From positions 1-21,506 of IMG/VR virus record IMGVR_UViG_3300030333_004592: a stretch of 21,506 nucleotides of DNA; one strand, given 5' to 3'. The DNA is from a virus. The position numbers and the translations under genes were made by a program. The notes beneath the pieces are model-generated. The model ran no database searches. It worked only from the letters and a program-made list of their open reading frames with translations, and was not told the origin of the DNA. Each line of letters begins with the position of its first letter. Positions within the stretch are counted from its first letter, which is position 1. This document shows positions 20,161-21,506 of the stretch, piece after piece.

Positions 20161-21314
20161 AGTTCTGCGTCCGCTGCTAAGTATGCTGTTGTGGCATTAA
20201 GCCCTACGTTCACTGGTGTTCCAGCTCCAAAACCAGCAGTGTTAGTAGTCATACGTATTTGTCCTCCATCTTTTAATACATGAGTGTCGATAAAAGCTGT
20301 TACATCTTGACTAGACGTTGTTTCTGAGTCTACATACATACCACTTCCAGACATAGTAGGTACTGCTCGCATCGTTACAGGAAACTGAATATATCCTCTG
20401 CATTGTGTTGTACTAGACATTATACCCACTAACGCATGAGACCATTGAGTACCTCCCTTCCTAAAATAATAACGTTGGCAGCGAGCCAGCTCATCACCAT
20501 ACGACCTAAATTCATACGAACTTGCATAATCGCCTACTTCTAACTGAAAGCCCGTAAATTCTAATGTTGAATCATTTGTTGTGTACCAAGTAGAAGTTTG
20601 ATCTGGAGTAACTGTAGACGAGCTATATTCTTCCCAAGTATTTAAATTTGTACCAGAAGCTGTGTAATCTCCACCTAAAAAAGCTGTAAAAGCAATCCTT
20701 AACCCTTCCCCATTATCATTATCAAATTGTATATTTGAGTTACCAGGAATTGTTTTAGTTATTTTTGTCCAAGTATCTGCAGATAACGAACCAGTTTCAA
20801 AACCATACCGTTGATTAGTACCATCTCTACTTCGTAAATACCCGTAAAAATTCTGTGCTACACTTGATTTTATCCAAAAAGATAATGTTATATAGCTAGA
20901 GGCTGATGTATAATCCCAACCACTTTGAGCTATATTTTGAGCCTCTATTCTGTGCTGAACATCCAAGTAATCAGCAGATCCAGCTCCGCTACTTTGATTA
21001 CCATTAGTTATATGATAAGAGTATCTAAATCCTTTTTCCCAAGGGCCAGTGTCACTAGAAGTTAAAGCGTGTTGTGCTTGAGTAGGGTTTTCATCTAAAC
21101 CACCACCACCGTATTGCCATCTATCTACAGTTTTAAGCCCTTGAGCTGTTGACGATGTACCTCTTTGAGCAAACTGCATCGCTCCATTGATTATCAAGTT
21201 TCTATTACTTAGATTATTAGTAATCTTGGCGGTTGCTGTTCCGTCAGAAGCAAGCGTAATCGAATCGGAGGTAGCCGATGTGTTTCTTATTGCGTTGACT
21301 TTTAATTGGCTCAT
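20157..21314 (-). CDS. Tail-fibre protein, marine phage type
   Basis: 385 residues. N-terminus SQLKVNAIRNTSATSDSITL, as in fibres whose first strand docks on the baseplate; then NRNLIINGAMQFAQRGTSS (about 37-55) and DRW, a frequent opening in fibre proteins of marine phages. A carbohydrate-binding-like beta-sandwich fills about 80-260, closing with FTGFQLEVGDYASSYEFRSY and ELARCQRYYFRKGG. A final small beta domain ends in AYLAADAEL. Receptor binding is the likely job. The ATGA overlap with the upstream gene places it in the same late operon. Confidence 0.85.
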   Translation of the reverse strand: MSQLKVNAIRNTSATSDSITLASDGTATAKITNNLSNRNLIINGAMQFAQRGTSSTAQGLKTVDRWQYGGGGLDENPTQAQHALTSSDTGPWEKGFRYSYHITNGNQSSGAGSADYLDVQHRIEAQNIAQSGWDYTSASSYITLSFWIKSSVAQNFYGYLRSRDGTNQRYGFETGSLSADTWTKITKTIPGNSNIQFDNDNGEGLRIAFTAFLGGDYTASGTNLNTWEEYSSSTVTPDQTSTWYTTNDSTLEFTGFQLEVGDYASSYEFRSYGDELARCQRYYFRKGGTQWSHALVGIMSSTTQCRGYIQFPVTMRAVPTMSGSGMYVDSETTSSQDVTAFIDTHVLKDGGQIRMTTNTAGFGAGTPVNVGLNATTAYLAADAEL

Positions 21315-21506
21315 GGTTTTGGATTGTCAGCTTTAACTTTGTCAATGGCTTCGACCCACTTATTAGTACCATTCTTTTTGTCCCAATAGAGCTGATCTAA
21401 TTGTTCGGCAATTGGATCGTAAGCAGTTGCTCTATCTCTTTTATATTTTTCTGCATTATAAGCATTTAGTAATTCAGTATATTTAGCATTAATAGCTGAT
21501 TCACTA
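21311..21506 (-). CDS. Tail-fibre-assembly-like protein, C-terminal part
   Basis: Partial: the gene enters from the right edge and the last 64 residues are seen. RDRATAYDPIAEQLDQLYWD then NKWVEAIDKVKADNPKP matches the small phage family with the motif R-x-x-x-Y-x-x-I-x-x-Q-L-D-x-L-Y (XkdW/tail-fibre-assembly-like). The stop overlaps the next ATG (21311-21314). Confidence 0.75.
   Translation of the reverse strand, partial: SESAINAKYTELLNAYNAEKYKRDRATAYDPIAEQLDQLYWDKKNGTNKWVEAIDKVKADNPKP

Overview
The window looks like part of an AT-rich, tailed double-stranded DNA phage of a marine cyanobacterium (Synechococcus/Prochlorococcus type). The host call is inference. It rests on tail-fibre, lysis-region and small structural proteins that resemble marine cyanophage proteins I know of, on low GC, and on weak or absent Shine-Dalgarno sites at many genes. 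No integrase, repressor or tRNA was found.

Layout. At 1-256 (minus) is the N-terminus of the large terminase, which continues off the left edge. From 300 to about 11494 nearly everything lies on the plus strand and forms the early and replication region: a small-terminase-like HTH protein, a 400-base leader (804-1218), and a run of small overlapping unknown genes (1219-4170). A PD-(D/E)XK exonuclease on the minus strand (4162-4971) is divergent from a RAMP/Cas7-like phage protein (5115-5756). Next come a basic unknown protein (5749-6252) and a pyrimidine-rich hairpin array (6253-7211) ending in a strong bidirectional terminator. An SSB-like gene (7262-7921, minus) is divergent from a prim-pol/RepA-like primase-helicase (8101-10305). 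Eight TGTCCCA heptamers follow at its 3' end (10206-10389), then small regulators: a ribbon-helix-helix candidate and an NrdR-like zinc ribbon.

From 11448 to the right edge most genes are on the minus strand and appear to be the late region: small cyanophage proteins, membrane proteins, Pro-rich structural proteins, tail proteins with LamG-like and SPRY-like folds, tail-fibre proteins and tail-fibre-assembly-like proteins. A plus-strand island (12205-14590) inside it encodes a two-helix membrane protein and three secreted beta-rich proteins. Because the large terminase reads leftward and the tail genes also read leftward from the right edge, the late genes would join if the genome is circular or circularly permuted.

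Most unusual item: six hairpins at 6354-7211, five of them about 102-115 bases apart. They share a 9-base loop (consensus YACGATTAA) and the stem base TC/GA, while the outer four stem pairs differ but stay complementary (three stem types, each used twice). Each hairpin follows a TCGCT box; the first four are closely followed by a TTTGTCTTAGC box, which in two units closes a second hairpin, and a variant of the box occurs after the gene that splits unit 5. A 72-codon gene sits inside one unit. The array lies downstream of, and probably in the same transcript as, the RAMP-like gene, whose own leader carries two copies of CCGTTAAGG. It reads like a family of structured RNAs, or of single-stranded DNA signals used in replication, that I do not recognise.

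A shared early-promoter pattern is also visible: a TTG-type -35, 16-17 bases, then TATTAT, often continuing as TATTATYCTAWTA.
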